Numbered from the stretch's first letter, positions 34,374 to 46,129 are shown. The stretch: DNA of 64,000 bases from Lamellibrachia satsuma (GCA_033239005.1 BSQZ01000001.1:9885000-9948999), one strand, 5' to 3'. Translations and numbers: made by a program. The notes: generated by a model from the sequence alone, not told the origin.

Positions 34374-37300
34374 GTGAGTGGCAGGGAGAGGGGGATGGAA
34401 GTAGGGAGAGGGGGAAGGAGGTAGGGAGTGGAGGGGAAGGTGAGTGGCAGGGAGAGGGGGATGGAGGTAGGAAGAGGAGGTTTCACGGGGAAGAGGGTGT
34501 TGATGGCAAAAACTGTTATAGTGTTTATGTTGGTTGTATGGTGTTACAAACAAACCACATACTCGTCATCTAATTACTTATCAAGCACTTTCATCCAAGC
34601 AACCATTGATCATCTAATTCTAATTTTCTTTTCGTTCCCAGTGTTAAACTAAATAAATCTTTTGCAGATGCCGGACCAACTCTGTGGAACTCACTCCCTA
34701 TTAGTGTTAGCGTTAAGTGGCAGGAAATTTAATAACAATTATTGATTTTGCCATCAACTAAAAACATACCAGTTAAAACTCACTTATCCTCCATAGCTTC
34801 TCACCTTATCAATCCAACTGTTCATGGCTGGAATTGCTAACCAATTAGAAACTGAATATACTCGTAGATTCTATGAATCCACATCTTATTATAAAGAGGT
34901 AGAAATCAGATAATAACAACACAAGAAGTGTGACATTGTTTAATTATATACTACATAGGTGAACATGACATCCCTGTTTTAGGTTGCTATAAAGATCTTC
35001 AATGAAGGCCCAAAATATGAAGGTGCGTTCCACAGGGAGAAATTGCTGCTGAAAATGTTGCATCACATCATGCCCTGTAGACAGCTTGGTAAGTATAAAG
35101 TGCCATGTTTTTTGTCGTAGTGACTGTAGCAGCAACAACGAAAAATAGATAAAGTTGGTAGCTGTTAAAAGTGGTTCTGGCAGTCAGAGAGAGTTCTAAC
35201 TGACATGCTTAAAAGGTGTTATTAAATTTAACTAGAAAAATTGGGGAGATGAACAAATATACGATGCACAGACGATTCTTAATAAGAGCAAGCTTTAATC
35301 CAGAACAGCTCTGCGCAGTTATATCAAAACAAACAGTGACAAACAGGTGGATGCATGCATGGACCAAGGAATGTGAAATATTACAACTAAAATGCAAAAC
35401 ACTAATTCCTAGTGGTGTGCTGGCTGCGACAATAAAAATCATGCATAATTTGTGCAGAAAAACGTTCTGCTCTTCCATTTTTAGACTATGTACAATATCA
35501 TCAACATTGTATTTGATCTAATGAATGCATTCAATGAAACTTTTTCTTGCAGTCAGTGCAATAACGGACACACAACACAGCAACCGCTGGTGTCTGATAC
35601 AGGAACTACTGGACGTCGATGTTCGGCAAATCCTATTGAAGAACCAGGGTGACGGGCTGTCTGTCCACCTCATTCAGAATCTGGCTTGTGATATTCTTAG
35701 GTGAATATATAATTATCAACACATGATTTCAAAACATCGATGTATAAAACACTTGAAACTGATGTAATTTAACCTCAGACCCCCGCCATCCACTGCTAGA
35801 TGAAACTTTGAGTTATGTAGTCCTCATCCTACATGCTGTGGCCATCATATACCATTCAAATTCAGCTGTCATAAGACATTTTGTGGCTTTGTGACTCACA
35901 ACACCACAAAATGTCTGCTCTTTATAGCACTGTAGGCAGCTCTAGATGCTCTTCATACAACGATTCTTCATCACTTGGGCCCCACACAACAACAACAACG
36001 CATATTTTTTATTTTATATTTACTATATACAAATTTACCCTGCATGCATCAGGATTCAATTGCACAAATGAACATCATGCAAGATGTTACGTTCTGTACA
36101 ATTCATGCAATGTTCTCTTCAGTGGTCTGTGCTGCCTTCACAAAGCTGGCTTTGTGCATGCCGATATCAAACCAAGGAACCTTCTATGGTCAGCACAAGA
36201 TGGCTGCATGAAGATCATCGACTTCAGTCTGACATTCCATGTGGAAGACAAAGTATGTTAAAACTAAATCATGTGACAGTCACATGACCTACTAGCCACG
36301 TGACAGGATAAGTTATAATGCCATCTTATGATAATCAACCGCGAGTAGGAATATGTGTTTGTATGTTACGCTACTCCTCCGAGACGCTTTGCATCTCCAG
36401 TGCCAACACTTTCATAGGTTCATCGACGGTCCCATGACTGGGCCATCTTGGTTAATTATTTTGCTATATTCAAGCCACTATTACCCTTTCTATGAACAAC
36501 TGAAATATCCTTTGTAGTTATTATGTACAACAGTCCACAATGCTATTCAAACAAATAAGTACAATTCATATCATCATAATGTCATACATCGTTTCTTCAA
36601 TTTTCCAAAGTTATAGTAGAATTATCCTTGTAGTTTAATAGAGAGCGTAAGTATCGTGACCTAGTTTTAGTTCTGGTGTCCACTGGCGACCTCGGCTGTT
36701 TTTATGCCTGTGTAAAGAATACGATTACATTTTCTTTTTTGGTGTACTCACAGAACTGACACCAAATGATGTAATTTTTTTGGGGTTTCAGACCGATGAA
36801 AAGATGTTAAGGGTGTGTTATACACGTTATATGAATGTTCACGCTCATAATTGCTTGTGCACTGTAGGCATAGCAAATCTGTTTACTTTACTCAAAACAA
36901 TCTGTTTGGGGGCATGAGCTTTGTGGGCTTGTGTGCATTTAGACACCTTGTTAGGTATAAATATTTTTAGATTTTTCTATTGATTCCACACGTATAAATG
37001 AGCAGTTTCAGTGTCCGTAGTATGTTTTTAATATCTGAAGCGAGATCCGATATTTAAATATTTATTTCAGTGACAATTAATTGGGAAATTACATTTCTGA
37101 CTCTTCACGGTTGTCTGACACAGTGAGTTGTTCCACCTGATCAACAAACGTGATTAGAATAAGCATTGTATATTTATAAATCTAAACAATTGGCCCAACG
37201 TAAAGAATAACATCTTAATTATTTCCAGAATGTCTGGTAATGATGCTATATAATATGTCTTCCTGCTGTATGACCGTAAATCATTACAAATTTCATTTTT

Positions 37301-40300
37301 ATTATCTAATAATTTACAACATTGATATACCACAAGCCTGTCAATGTCCCTGTGTCTTGCATTATACTTGATATTCAATATTTATAATATTAAAATTTTC
37401 ACCATGTGAATGTATCCTAATAATGGCCTTTCATACACACCACATTTCATGTTACAAAAAGGTCCTGCATGCAAGGTGCATGTTTCCAGTACATGGTCAT
37501 GTGGCACACATAATTTAAGACACTCTCATGTCGATGCAGCAATGTCATATGCATTATCAAGATCAAGGTGAAACAGTCATTAACTAGTTTCAGTTTAAAG
37601 TCCCTGGTAAACCATGGTTTGTCGTTGCCATATACTGTAACTAACTTACTATTGTAGCAGATTTCTTCACACCAGCTGATATAGACAGTAACTGTTTCGG
37701 TGTATGCGTCGAGGTCAGGGCGGGAATCTTTAAACATTAGCCAGTCCGTGCTGTCAAGGCAAGCTTTCAAAGCAATCGTCGAGTCAGCAGTCCGCTTTCT
37801 CACTGTCTTGGTGGTCGGTTTTATTGCTTTTAACTTCTGACGGTATATAGGAATCAATACGACTGTAGCGTAACTCACCCAACGGAGCCCTGGTGGTGGC
37901 CCGGTAAGAGTCTTTGAAGATGGTGTAGCAGTGGTCCAGAGTTTTATTGTTACGAGTGGAGCAGTTAACAAGCTGTTTGTATCGGGGTAGAACTTTCTTC
38001 AGATTAGTGTGATTGAAGTCACCCAGGATGATGATGACACTATCAGGGTAGGTTGTTTCTGCTGCCAACACGCAGGTAGTCAACTGGTTAATTGCACTGG
38101 TTGCATTCACATCGGGATAGAATGTAAACACCCAATAAAAGAACACTGAAGAATTCCCTCGGTGAGTAGAACGGTTTGCAGTTAACTGTGAGTGATTCAA
38201 GTTCAGGAGAACAGGAAGAGGACACAATAGTTGAGTCATTGCACCACCGATGGTTGACAAGGAAGCATATTCCACCACCCCTTTCCTTGCCCAACAGTTT
38301 GCTTGATCTGTCGACTGTAAGCAGAGTGTGGCCCGGTGGGGTAACGGCAGCGTCAGGTGTCAATGGGTCAAACCATGTCTCAGTAAAGCACAAAATGGAA
38401 AAGTCCTTGAATTCACGTTTGAAAGACAATAGGTGGAACAGTTTGTCTGTTTTGTTCTTGAGCGAACGCACGGTAGTGAGAATAATAGCAGGAAGTGGTG
38501 GTCTGGAGATGCACCAACGAAATCTGCACAGTGCACCGCCTCGCCTGCCCCGTTTGCGAGCACGATGAAGTGTGGCGTGGTGGATTTCAGAAGTAAGTCA
38601 AGTAGAATACAAGGGCAAAGTGTCACTAGACATTACTACAACTGCCAGTATTGTTGCAATTTCAAGAATTACATTCCAAGAAGCCAAGAAATTATAATCT
38701 GGCAGCACCAAGTACCAAGGCATAGATGGATATTTTTGTGATAATGTTGTGCATCCTGAAATTTGGTAAACACGAACTAGTTATCCCATCCAGAGGATGG
38801 GCATTTTTGCTAGAAACATAAACTTTGCAAATTTTGAAGTAATCACAGATCATTGGATTGAATATCTGTTCAATGTTGCATTGTTTTGTGTAATTGTGTT
38901 CTTTTATGATAAATTAAAATGTTACGTTTTCATTTTAGTAATGTTGCTCACACAGATTAAGTACATTTTCACCTGTTTTGTATACATTTATTGGGGAAGT
39001 TAATACAGTATATCTAGAGGACATTTGTTCATTAATTTTGACAGTAAAAAGAGGCGATTTGCTTTTGTAAACTCAGACACTACAGCAGAATTTATATGAA
39101 TTAGATAATTGATTGAAATGCAGTTAACATTATATAAAATAATTAAATACTTTAAAAATAGACAATTAAAATGATTATGTGGGTTTTTGTTACAACAAAT
39201 ACAGGGCACGATTCATTTGAGGTATCGCATTGATGTTTTTATTGCAGAGACTTGGAAGATTACAGAGTACTGGCTACAGGGCGCCAGAGGCAGAACGTTG
39301 GAACAAGTCTACTGTGCTCTCATCTGGGGACAATGATTGCCCTCTTCCCAGCACATCTGCTGACATTTGGAGTGTTGGATGTGTCCTCGTTGAAATGTTT
39401 ACAGCATCAAAGTTGTTGACTAAAGATATGCAAGAGTCATTCAACAGAGTAAGTGTAAATGAAAGGTTTTTAATAAAACTTATAAAAACGTTTATTTATA
39501 CAGCATAGTACACTGTAACTGTGAATTTAAATTATATCTAAAGGAGCATTATTATTGCTGCTAAAATCTAGCCATCATTATTATGATACAATTTTTTTGC
39601 ATAGAATAATAATGGTTACATAGCAAACATATTTCATATATATTATACAGTGGAACCTCAGTGTATGGTCACCCCAGTAATACAGTCACCCTGCCATTAT
39701 GGTCACCCCAGTAATACAGTCACCCCGCCATTATGGTCACCCCAGTAATACAGTCACCCTGCCATTATGGTCACCCCAGTAATACAGTCACCCTGCCATT
39801 ATGGTCACCCCAGTAATACAGTCACCCTGCCATTATGGTCACCCCAGTAATACAGTCACCCCGCCATTATGGTCACCCCAGTAATACAGTCACCCTGCCA
39901 TTATGGTCACCCTGGTAATACAGTCACCCCGCCATTATGGTCACCCCAGTAATACAGTCACCCTGCCATTATGGTCACCCCAGTAATACAGTCACCCTGC
40001 CATTATGGTCACCCCAGTAATACAGTCACCCTGCCATTATGGTCACCCCAGTAATACAGTCACCCTGCCATTATGGTCACCCCAGTAATACAGTCACCCT
40101 GCCATTATGGTCACCCCAGTAATACAGTCACCCCGCCATTATGGTCACCCCAGTAATACAGTCACCCCGCCATTATGGTCACCCCAGTAATACAGTCACC
40201 CTGCCATTATGGTCACCCCAGTAATACAGTCACCCTGCCATTATGGTCACCCCAGTAATACAGTCACCCTGCCATTATGGTCACCCCAGTAATACAGTCA

Positions 40301-43300
40301 CCCTGCCATTATGGTCACCCCAGTAATACAGTCACCCCAGTAATACAGTCACCCTGCCATTATGGTCACCCTGGTAATACAGTCACCCCGCCATTATGGT
40401 CACCCCAGTAATACAGTCACCCTGCCATTATGGTCACCCCAGTAATACAGTCACCCTGCCATTATGGTCACCCCAGTAATACAGTCACCCTGCCATTATG
40501 GTCACCCCAGTAATACAGTCACCCCGCCATTATGGTCACCCCAGTAATACAGTCACCCTGCCATTATGGTCACCCCAGTAATACAGTCACCCCACCATTA
40601 TGGTCACCCCAGTAATACAGTCACCCCGCCATTATGGTCACCCCAGTAATACAGTCACCCCGCCATTATGGTCACCCCAGTAATACAGTCACCCCGCCAT
40701 TATGGTCACCCCAGTAATACAGTCACCCCGCCATTATGGTCACCCTGGTAATACAGTCACCCTGCCATTACGGTAACCCCGGTAATACAGTCACCCCACC
40801 ATTATGGTCACCCCAGTAATACAGTCACCCCGCCATTATGGTCACCCCAGTAATACGGTCACCCTGGGACAGTCCCAAGTGATTTCCACTGTAAAAGATA
40901 AGACGTTAGTCCCGCTAATCCAGTCACCTCACTATTCATGAATACGGTCAATAACCCAGTGTAAAATGTCGAGATTGCCCGCAGATTAACCCCGCACTTA
41001 CGGTCAGTCACAGCCGGGAAGCCAAGATTTGGCGGCTGCAACGGCAAGCAGCCGCGGGCCGGCCGCCATTCCATCAAACGCGATGTCAATATGAAGCCAC
41101 GCACTGGTGTATGTGTGTTTACACAGTGACCAGTTAACTTCAGAAAACAATGCAAGAAGCAGGACACCAGTCATTTTAGTTAACACTTTAAAGGCAAATT
41201 CTTAGGCCTAATCGTAGCCTTGGGCTTAGCGTCTAAGTAAATTTTATTAAAAAACACGTCGCCATCAATAATTTGCATTACCGATGGTGCATGTACACTA
41301 AAACAATGTGATATTGTGGAACAAAATTCAATAATCCTCTGATACGTAGCTTATATAATACAGACTCCCCAAAATAAACTCTGGCGCTTCTGGTGGATAA
41401 CTCGTGTTCGATTCTGAACAGCAAATATTTAATATTGTCATGTCAGCAAATAATGTATTGTGTCAACATTAATGCTTATTGATATGTAACAAAACCAACT
41501 AGCAAATATCGGTCGATCTGATGTATGAATAATATTGCCGCAATCGAGCACACTAAATACCATATGCTGTTATGTGAATTTACGGCTTACGAAAAAACAA
41601 CATCGGGAATTTCTCTGTGTGTTTGTGGGTGTGCGTTTATTCAGAGTTTCAACTGAACAGCTGTTTAATTTTTATTGCAGGTTAACATGTGACATGGGAA
41701 TGGTTTTTCCGAAAGCGATCCATGCTGCTGCCAATCATGTTTTTTATAAAATCATTTATATTTATTATCATTTATGTTGTACATTTTATTTATGTACTTA
41801 ACAAAGGTTATGAAAAGCCAGTACAGTGTACACGTAATTACATACATCAATAATACAACTACCACATTACACATGATATACTTGCCCAATGTGACATTTC
41901 TTCAAGTCCCATGATGCTTCAGTGCCCATATTCACTATTAAGGTCACCTCGCTATTATGGTTACTTTGACTTAGTCCTGTGGGTGTCCATAGTACCGAGG
42001 TTCGATTGTATATGATTCTATAAATTTAATCATGATCGATCTAACTGACAAAATATGTGATTTTCATTTGTAATTAAAATTCAGGTTGGCACATATGCTG
42101 ATGACAGCTCCTACTTGCCACAGAGAATGTTTCACATTTCACGTAGTGCATGTGCTGAAGTTGATTTGGACTTGTCATAAGTGAATACTTCACATTTCAG
42201 TCAGACTCTGAAGGCAGTCTGGCCTTGCCACGAATCCTTGCCAAGTTGATTGTCACCCGCGATCAGGATTCTTCGACTCAAAACGCATTCACTCTGATTC
42301 ATGAACTTCAGCAACTTATCATCAGGTAAAATTACTAGAAGTTACTAAGCTGAAAAAGGGCAATTAAAAAGGTTCAGAATGAATTTGCAATTGATTTGAC
42401 AAGGGAATTGGAAAGATGGAATTTTTTAGTTACTCATACAATGTACACTGACTTTTGAAAGTTTCTTTTTGTAGTAAGTAGTTTTGTTTCTTGTCAAACT
42501 CTAGATATGCTGTCATTAATTGATCTGGTTGTGATGAAGGCCTACAATTCATCAAGTATTCTGTGTAGCCTTGTACTAACTCTCTCTTTCTCTGTCCCCA
42601 TCTCTGTCTAGCATGCTGCAGACGGATGTTTCAAAGCGGCCCTCTGCCGAGGACTGTCTCAATCACACATTCTTTCAGCAGCAAACAGGTAGTTTTACAT
42701 TTCATGTATTTAAATTTGATAATTTTAAATCTCATAATGTCAAATGTGTCACATTATTTAGTATTGAAACAATTAGTATTGTTGATTGGTGCTACTAAGT
42801 ACGTCAGGTCACTAGCTTGACAAGTGATTATTTATTTTAGTGACCCACACTCGGTTACATACTGTGTTGATTCTTGTATTTGTACTATGAATAAATAATT
42901 AATATTTCTTCTAAAAACCAGTTTCTTTCCTGAGATTACCGAGTTCTGACAGAGATTGAATAATTTTAGATGTTTATAAATTATGTGATATCTTCTGGGT
43001 AATAATGTTCAAATATGGAACATTATATAATTCATAGCTCCACGGATTATGTCTTAAGGTATAGTTAACTAATGTTAAAGTAAATTTAATTAAACATGAA
43101 TATGTCAGATGGGGAAAGAAAATATTTGTGATGTATAATTTTAATGTGATTTTCCAGAAATCAGTCTCAGTTTAGCATTGTGTAGGCATGTAACCGTGGT
43201 TACAAATTAAATTGCATTTCAATATTTTTTAGTCGTGAATTTCTATCAATAGCTTTTAATCCAACCTGCTCTTCTCTTGCAGTGCCAAAGTATGTTGACT

Positions 43301-45764
43301 TCCTGCTACTGCCAAGCTGTGTGTTACGGTTTCTCAACTTGATTGACCCAGAAAAAGTTCTAGATGAATCGGAGCTTGTGGGTGAGTGACATGTATTAAC
43401 TGCACTTGTAAACAAGATGAGGTTGATGTTTTTTTCATTTTGGGGACAACATTACTGGCCAATATATCTAGGAATGCAGGCAAAACATTATGTAAAGGAA
43501 ATTGATGTTTTTTTCTCAAAAACGTTTCAGTTCATCTAGTTGAACACAGATTACCACTGGTTGAAGCGTTCAAATAATGTTGGAGTTTTTATAATAAAAA
43601 ATAGCAAGAACTATTGTGACATCGTCAATGGATGACTTAATTATCCGAAATTTAAGCATGTTTTCCTGTCAGAAACTTTGTTGCGATACTATTAATAATA
43701 GTAGTATTAAAATAAAAACAACAGGTAGCATGTTTCTCCTTAGGCAACTTGACCTACCTTACTTCACCTGCCCTCTTCAGGTCCCATGACCCATAAGGCT
43801 GCAGTCCTCCTCTAATTAAAATATTAAATTAAATTAATTAATTTTAATTCAATTAACAATTAAATCATGTGTTGGTAGAAATGTTTACATATTTAAAACA
43901 TTTATAAAATCACAAGAAATGTGTTTGGAACTTTGTCGGAAAGCGATTTGCCTATACAGTATTTACATGCCAAGACATTTCTTCATGGGGCATCCAATTC
44001 ATTGGTTCCTGAATGATCAGTCCACAGTTGGTATAGTGTATATGTGCTCTATGATATTCTCCCTCCCATTTACACATGCCTGAACCTGATCTCTCTCAGG
44101 CTAGTGACTGGGTCCAGCCTACTGTTACGTTTCCCATTGGCGACCAAGTTAACGTTTTGCATGATTATAAGAAAATGGGACCATCAAAAAGTATGAAACT
44201 TCTTACCTGCCGTTGTGATCATCTCACTGACATGCTAATCGAGTTTAGTCAAAGTCTCAAACTTCTAACTCATTTAAAATGCATGAACGTGCCATACCTG
44301 CGAATTTTTACCAATTTCTGCATGAATTACTACACACACGTGCCAAAAATCCTTCCACCTATTGAAATCATCTAAAAATCCAGTTGCACTGCCAACATGT
44401 TCTACCAGCAAACTTGCCAATGTGCCTGCTCAAATGCAGTTATGTCAGATTAGATGATTTTTTTTAACATTACACATATCTATAATTAGTGTGCCCTACA
44501 TTCGTGTGTAAGACACCAGGAGGTGTAACCAAGGCATGATCCCGACTGCAGTAGTGACTGCAGGCCTTCTGGAAATGCCAACTGTTAATTGAGAGTTAAT
44601 TGGGAATTTGTCATGCAATTGAATTAACCCCTTTTGGTAAAGTTAATTAATCAAACTAGCCTTTTTGGAGAAGTTAATTAATTTAATTTAATTAACTTAG
44701 TTGAGTTAATTCAATTAACAGATTAACAATTGAAATTACCCCATGCCTGGTCACTTCCACGACTCGGGCAAACTCACTATGGTCTGAAAAATTATTTATA
44801 ACTAGGTCCACTTTAGTTTTACTTGTGGCAAAGACAAAGGCTTAGCTTGAACCAGTGTTGTGTGTTCTGTCTGCTGCAGCTGTCCAGGAAGACATGATGG
44901 AGGAATGTGGCAAGTATGGCTGTCTCAAGAAGTGTGTCGTTGGCCAGGAAGGTCAAGGTCTTGGCAAGGTTTGTTCAAGCGAAATATCCTATTGCATTAC
45001 AGTTGCTTTGTGATTGTCTCAAGTTAGTTGTCATGACGTGATTTGTCAATATCATTCAGGCTCTTTAACATATGTTTATTTATTGGTCAATGTAGCGTGG
45101 TTGGTGCCAAAAGACATAAGGAGAGAAGAGTGGCGGCTGGCCAGAAGACACCACACCCCTCTCTAGGGGTGCTGCATGGATTTAATCGGGGTGCCAGATG
45201 ATTGCCAACAAAGTCATCCCGATGTCCATACAAATTTCACATAGTACATCAGGATGACTGCATGACTCGGATAGAAAGGATGTCCCATCAGGTCAGTCAG
45301 GTGATCACGGCAACGGGGCAATCATCTGGCACCCCGGTTAGTGATGGGTGCGGTGTCATTTGGCCGGCTGCCACACTACCTATGGCCTACCAAAGCCAAA
45401 TTTATGAATGACATTTCTTAAAATGATCATCTTCATTTATTATGTTGAGGATTGTATTTACTGTCATCTGCATTGTTTCCAGTTATTGGTAAATAAATGG
45501 TAGCTGCATTAGCGGATGTACCGTAATATCACAGTACACATGAACTAAATATGGTGAAACATGACAAATTGCCTTCATCATCATCTTTATGACATTTTGA
45601 TAATTCACTTCAATACTTTCACTTTGTAGGTATTTGTTGAGTTTGCATTCACCCACCAGGCCGTTACAGCATTTGAGTGTCTATGTCGAAAGACGTTTGA
45701 TGGCCACACCGTTCTTATAACGTACTTTCCAGCAGGAGATTTTCATGATGGTAAATTATACTAA
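34251..45764 (+). CDS. UHMK1: UHMK1/KIS-type kinase with U2AF-homology motif (10 exons)
   Basis: Exons 34251-34373, 34983-35088, 35553-35700, 36123-36252, 39248-39448, 42201-42325, 42612-42688, 43283-43381, 44880-44968 and 45630-45764 join without phase conflict into about 410 aa (human KIS is 419). Residues 15-300 are a Ser/Thr kinase: GSG loop at 23-25, VAIK at 42-45, HADIKPRN at 138-145, DFS at 159-161, YRAPEAE at 179-185. Residues 304-410 are a UHM, an RRM-like fold that binds Trp-containing ligand motifs in splicing factors. In mammals KIS phosphorylates SF1 and p27Kip1. The start is the first in-frame ATG after a stop at 34224; a second ATG at 34275 would give 402 aa. Oddities: DFG is DFS, and the UHM R-x-F is K-T-F. 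The introns hold several mobile elements. The kinase-UHM fusion makes the identification firm. Confidence 0.92.
34374..34490 (+). repeat. purine-rich tandem repeat duplicating the exon 1 donor
   Basis: Two units of about 65 bp both begin GGAAGGTGAGTGGCAGGGAG, so the GTGAGT donor context is repeated near 34438. The strand is GGGAGAGGGGG-rich, with several G3+ runs that could form a G-quadruplex in the pre-mRNA. Confidence 0.85.
34983..35088 (+). CDS. UHMK1: UHMK1 exon 2 (VAIK lysine, helix C)
   Basis: Begins VAIKIFNEGPKYEGAFHREK and includes the ATP-anchoring lysine and the likely helix C glutamate. TTTTAG acceptor, TTG/GTAAGT donor, ends with one base over. Confidence 0.88.
35553..35700 (+). 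CDS. UHMK1: UHMK1 exon 3 (hinge, helices D/E)
   Basis: Encodes HSNRWCLIQELLDVDVRQIL through LIQNLACDIL. CTTGCAG acceptor, TTAG/GTGAAT donor, ends two bases over. Confidence 0.85.
36123..36252 (+). CDS. UHMK1: UHMK1 exon 4 (catalytic and activation segment)
   Basis: Encodes LHKAGFVHADIKPRNLLWSA then MKIIDFSLTFHVEDK. HAD replaces HRD, as in mammalian KIS. DFG is changed to DFS at 36220-36228. TTCTCTTCAG acceptor, AAA/GTATGT donor. Confidence 0.92.
36340..37446. repeat. intron 4: repeat Y 5' half and unassigned sequence
   Basis: 36340-36640 matches the start of repeat Y at about 47145-47340 (GTTACTCC...GATGCTTTG, TTCATC-ACG). 36640-37446 is AT-rich; the 74-codon minus ORF at 37154-37378 is not recognised. 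Confidence 0.5.
37560..38575 (-). pseudogene. LINE endonuclease fragment in UHMK1 intron 4
   Basis: The minus strand reads VRSLKNKTDKLFHLLSFKRE, LCFTETWFDPLTPD, GGGICFLVNHRW, SVIIILGDFNHTNLKKVLP, then DSTDWLMFKDS and YGNDKPWFTRDFKL. This is the AP-type endonuclease and linker of a LINE found widely in fish and invertebrates, distinct from the others here. Frame changes near 38100 and 37870 break it. The SDH-like catalytic His motif is replaced (GELRYSRID). The RT is absent. It lies antisense to UHMK1. Confidence 0.75.
38620..38800. repeat. repeat Y 3' half, single-unit form
   Basis: Matches about 47355-47490 and then the sequence after the 31-bp array. Here the GAACTAGTTATCCCATCCA step occurs once; in the 47.1-48.3 kb copy the corresponding part is expanded about 25-fold. 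Confidence 0.65.
38801..39247. other. end of UHMK1 intron 4, AT-rich
   Basis: No feature other than the TTTTATTGCAG acceptor of exon 5 is seen. Confidence 0.5.
39248..39448 (+). CDS. UHMK1: UHMK1 exon 5 (APE, helix F)
   Basis: Encodes STGYRAPEAERWNK and TSADIWSVGCVLVEMFTA. The AP-E and DxWSxG structural motifs are intact. Phase 0 at both ends, donor AGA/GTAAGT. Confidence 0.92.
39648..42008. mobile_element. Tigger/pogo-like DNA transposon remnant in UHMK1 intron 5
   Basis: The left tip CAGTGGAACCTCAGTGTATG and the reverse of the right tip CAATCGAACCTCGGTACTAT are matching terminal inverted repeats of the CAGTGGAACCTC type, flanked by TA on both sides. No transposase is recognisable in the 2.36 kb; its left half is the 34-bp array. 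41000-41150 has a CpG-rich patch. Confidence 0.75.
39668..40865. repeat. 34-bp minisatellite inside the Tigger-like element
   Basis: About 35 units made of CCATTATGGTCACCCCAGTA plus ATACAGTCACCCTG, very uniform, with C/T at one position (CCCTG/CCCCG). The unit resembles subterminal words of the element (TATGGTCACCCC), so it grew from the left end. One short unit occurs near 40325. Confidence 0.96.
42201..42325 (+). CDS. UHMK1: UHMK1 exon 6 (kinase C-lobe)
   Basis: Encodes SDSEGSLALPRILAKLIVTR then QNAFTLIHELQQLII. CATTTCAG acceptor, ATCAG/GTAAAA donor, two bases over. This is the least conserved part of the kinase, supported mainly by phase and position. Confidence 0.78.
42612..42688 (+). 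CDS. UHMK1: UHMK1 exon 7 (end of kinase)
   Basis: Encodes SMLQTDVSKRPSAEDCLNHT then FFQQQT, the typical kinase-end RPSAE-x-x-LNH-x-FF. GTCTAG acceptor after a CT-rich tract, ACAG/GTAGTT donor. Confidence 0.9.
43283..43381 (+). CDS. UHMK1: UHMK1 exon 8 (start of UHM)
   Basis: Encodes VPKYVDFLLLPSCVLRFLNL then IDPEKVLDESELV, matching the linker and first UHM strand. CTCTTGCAG acceptor, GTGG/GTGAGT donor. Confidence 0.9.
43382..44879 (+). other. UHMK1 intron 8
   Basis: AT-rich, with TTAATT-rich stretches at 43815-43865 and 44640-44740. The second sits between CCAAGGCATGATC and CCATGCCTGGTC, a weak inverted pair. The 99-codon ORF at 44076 matches nothing I know. Confidence 0.5.
44880..44968 (+). 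CDS. UHMK1: UHMK1 exon 9 (UHM helix A)
   Basis: Encodes VQEDMMEECGKYGCLKKCVV. The acidic EDMMEEC helix is the ligand-facing UHM helix. CTGCAG acceptor, AAG/GTTTGT donor. Confidence 0.9.
45187..45336. mobile_element. 150-bp MITE in UHMK1 intron 9
   Basis: Perfect 20-bp terminal inverted repeats: CGGGGTGCCAGATGATTGCC (45187-45206) and its complement (45317-45336). No coding. The target duplication is unclear (TTAAT left, GTTAG right). Confidence 0.8.
45630..45764 (+). CDS. UHMK1: UHMK1 exon 10 (end of UHM, stop)
   Basis: Encodes VFVEFAFTHQAVTAFECLCR then KTFDGHTVLITYFPAGDFHD and GKLY before TAA. The RNP1-like G-VFVEF strand and F-DG-x-V-x-x-x-YFP end are intact. The R-x-F loop is K-T-F (45690-45698). 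A GTAAAT after GATG could be a donor to a further exon, but the length fits the family. Confidence 0.88.
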   Translation, partial: VFVEFAFTHQAVTAFECLCRKTFDGHTVLITYFPAGDFHDGKLY

Positions 45765-46129
45765 TGTTCCTACGTACGGCACCAACGCTGTTGATAGTTT
45801 TGAATAACTGTTTAAGAAAATAATGTATATTATTATAATTCAGATTTATCTTCTGTTTGTAAAAATTGCATTTTGGCAGTCCCTTGCTCTGATGAGGACT
45901 TTTGTGCGTCCCTGCTCATGATATGCTTAACAATGCTGGTTTGTTGTATCTCTGAGCTCGTGTTCCTGAGGTCTTACGTGCTCTAGAAGTTTATTTTTAT
46001 TACTATTACGTTATTTGTTTATAATTTTTACATATATGCTTCCAATGTGCATCAAAGATCAGTGTGTCTGATGCAACCAGCATAATCATGCACTGCTACA
46101 TAAATGCTATTCCAGATTGATATTACTGT
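45765..46129. other. 3' flank of UHMK1
   Basis: No clear AATAAA is seen close to the stop. No other feature. Confidence 0.4.

Noticed and set aside
39668..40865. CRISPR-like regular array
   Set aside because: Units are contiguous and identical along their full length, with no variable spacers and no cas-like genes; the genome is eukaryotic. The same applies to 47490-48262.
42082..42180. Possible extra UHMK1 exon after AATTCAG
   Set aside because: Exon 5 joins exon 6 in phase and at family length; the stretch ends in TAA and has no kinase similarity.
44076..44375. 99-codon ORF in UHMK1 intron 8
   Set aside because: No recognisable motif, and it lies within an intron; there is no splice or codon-bias support.
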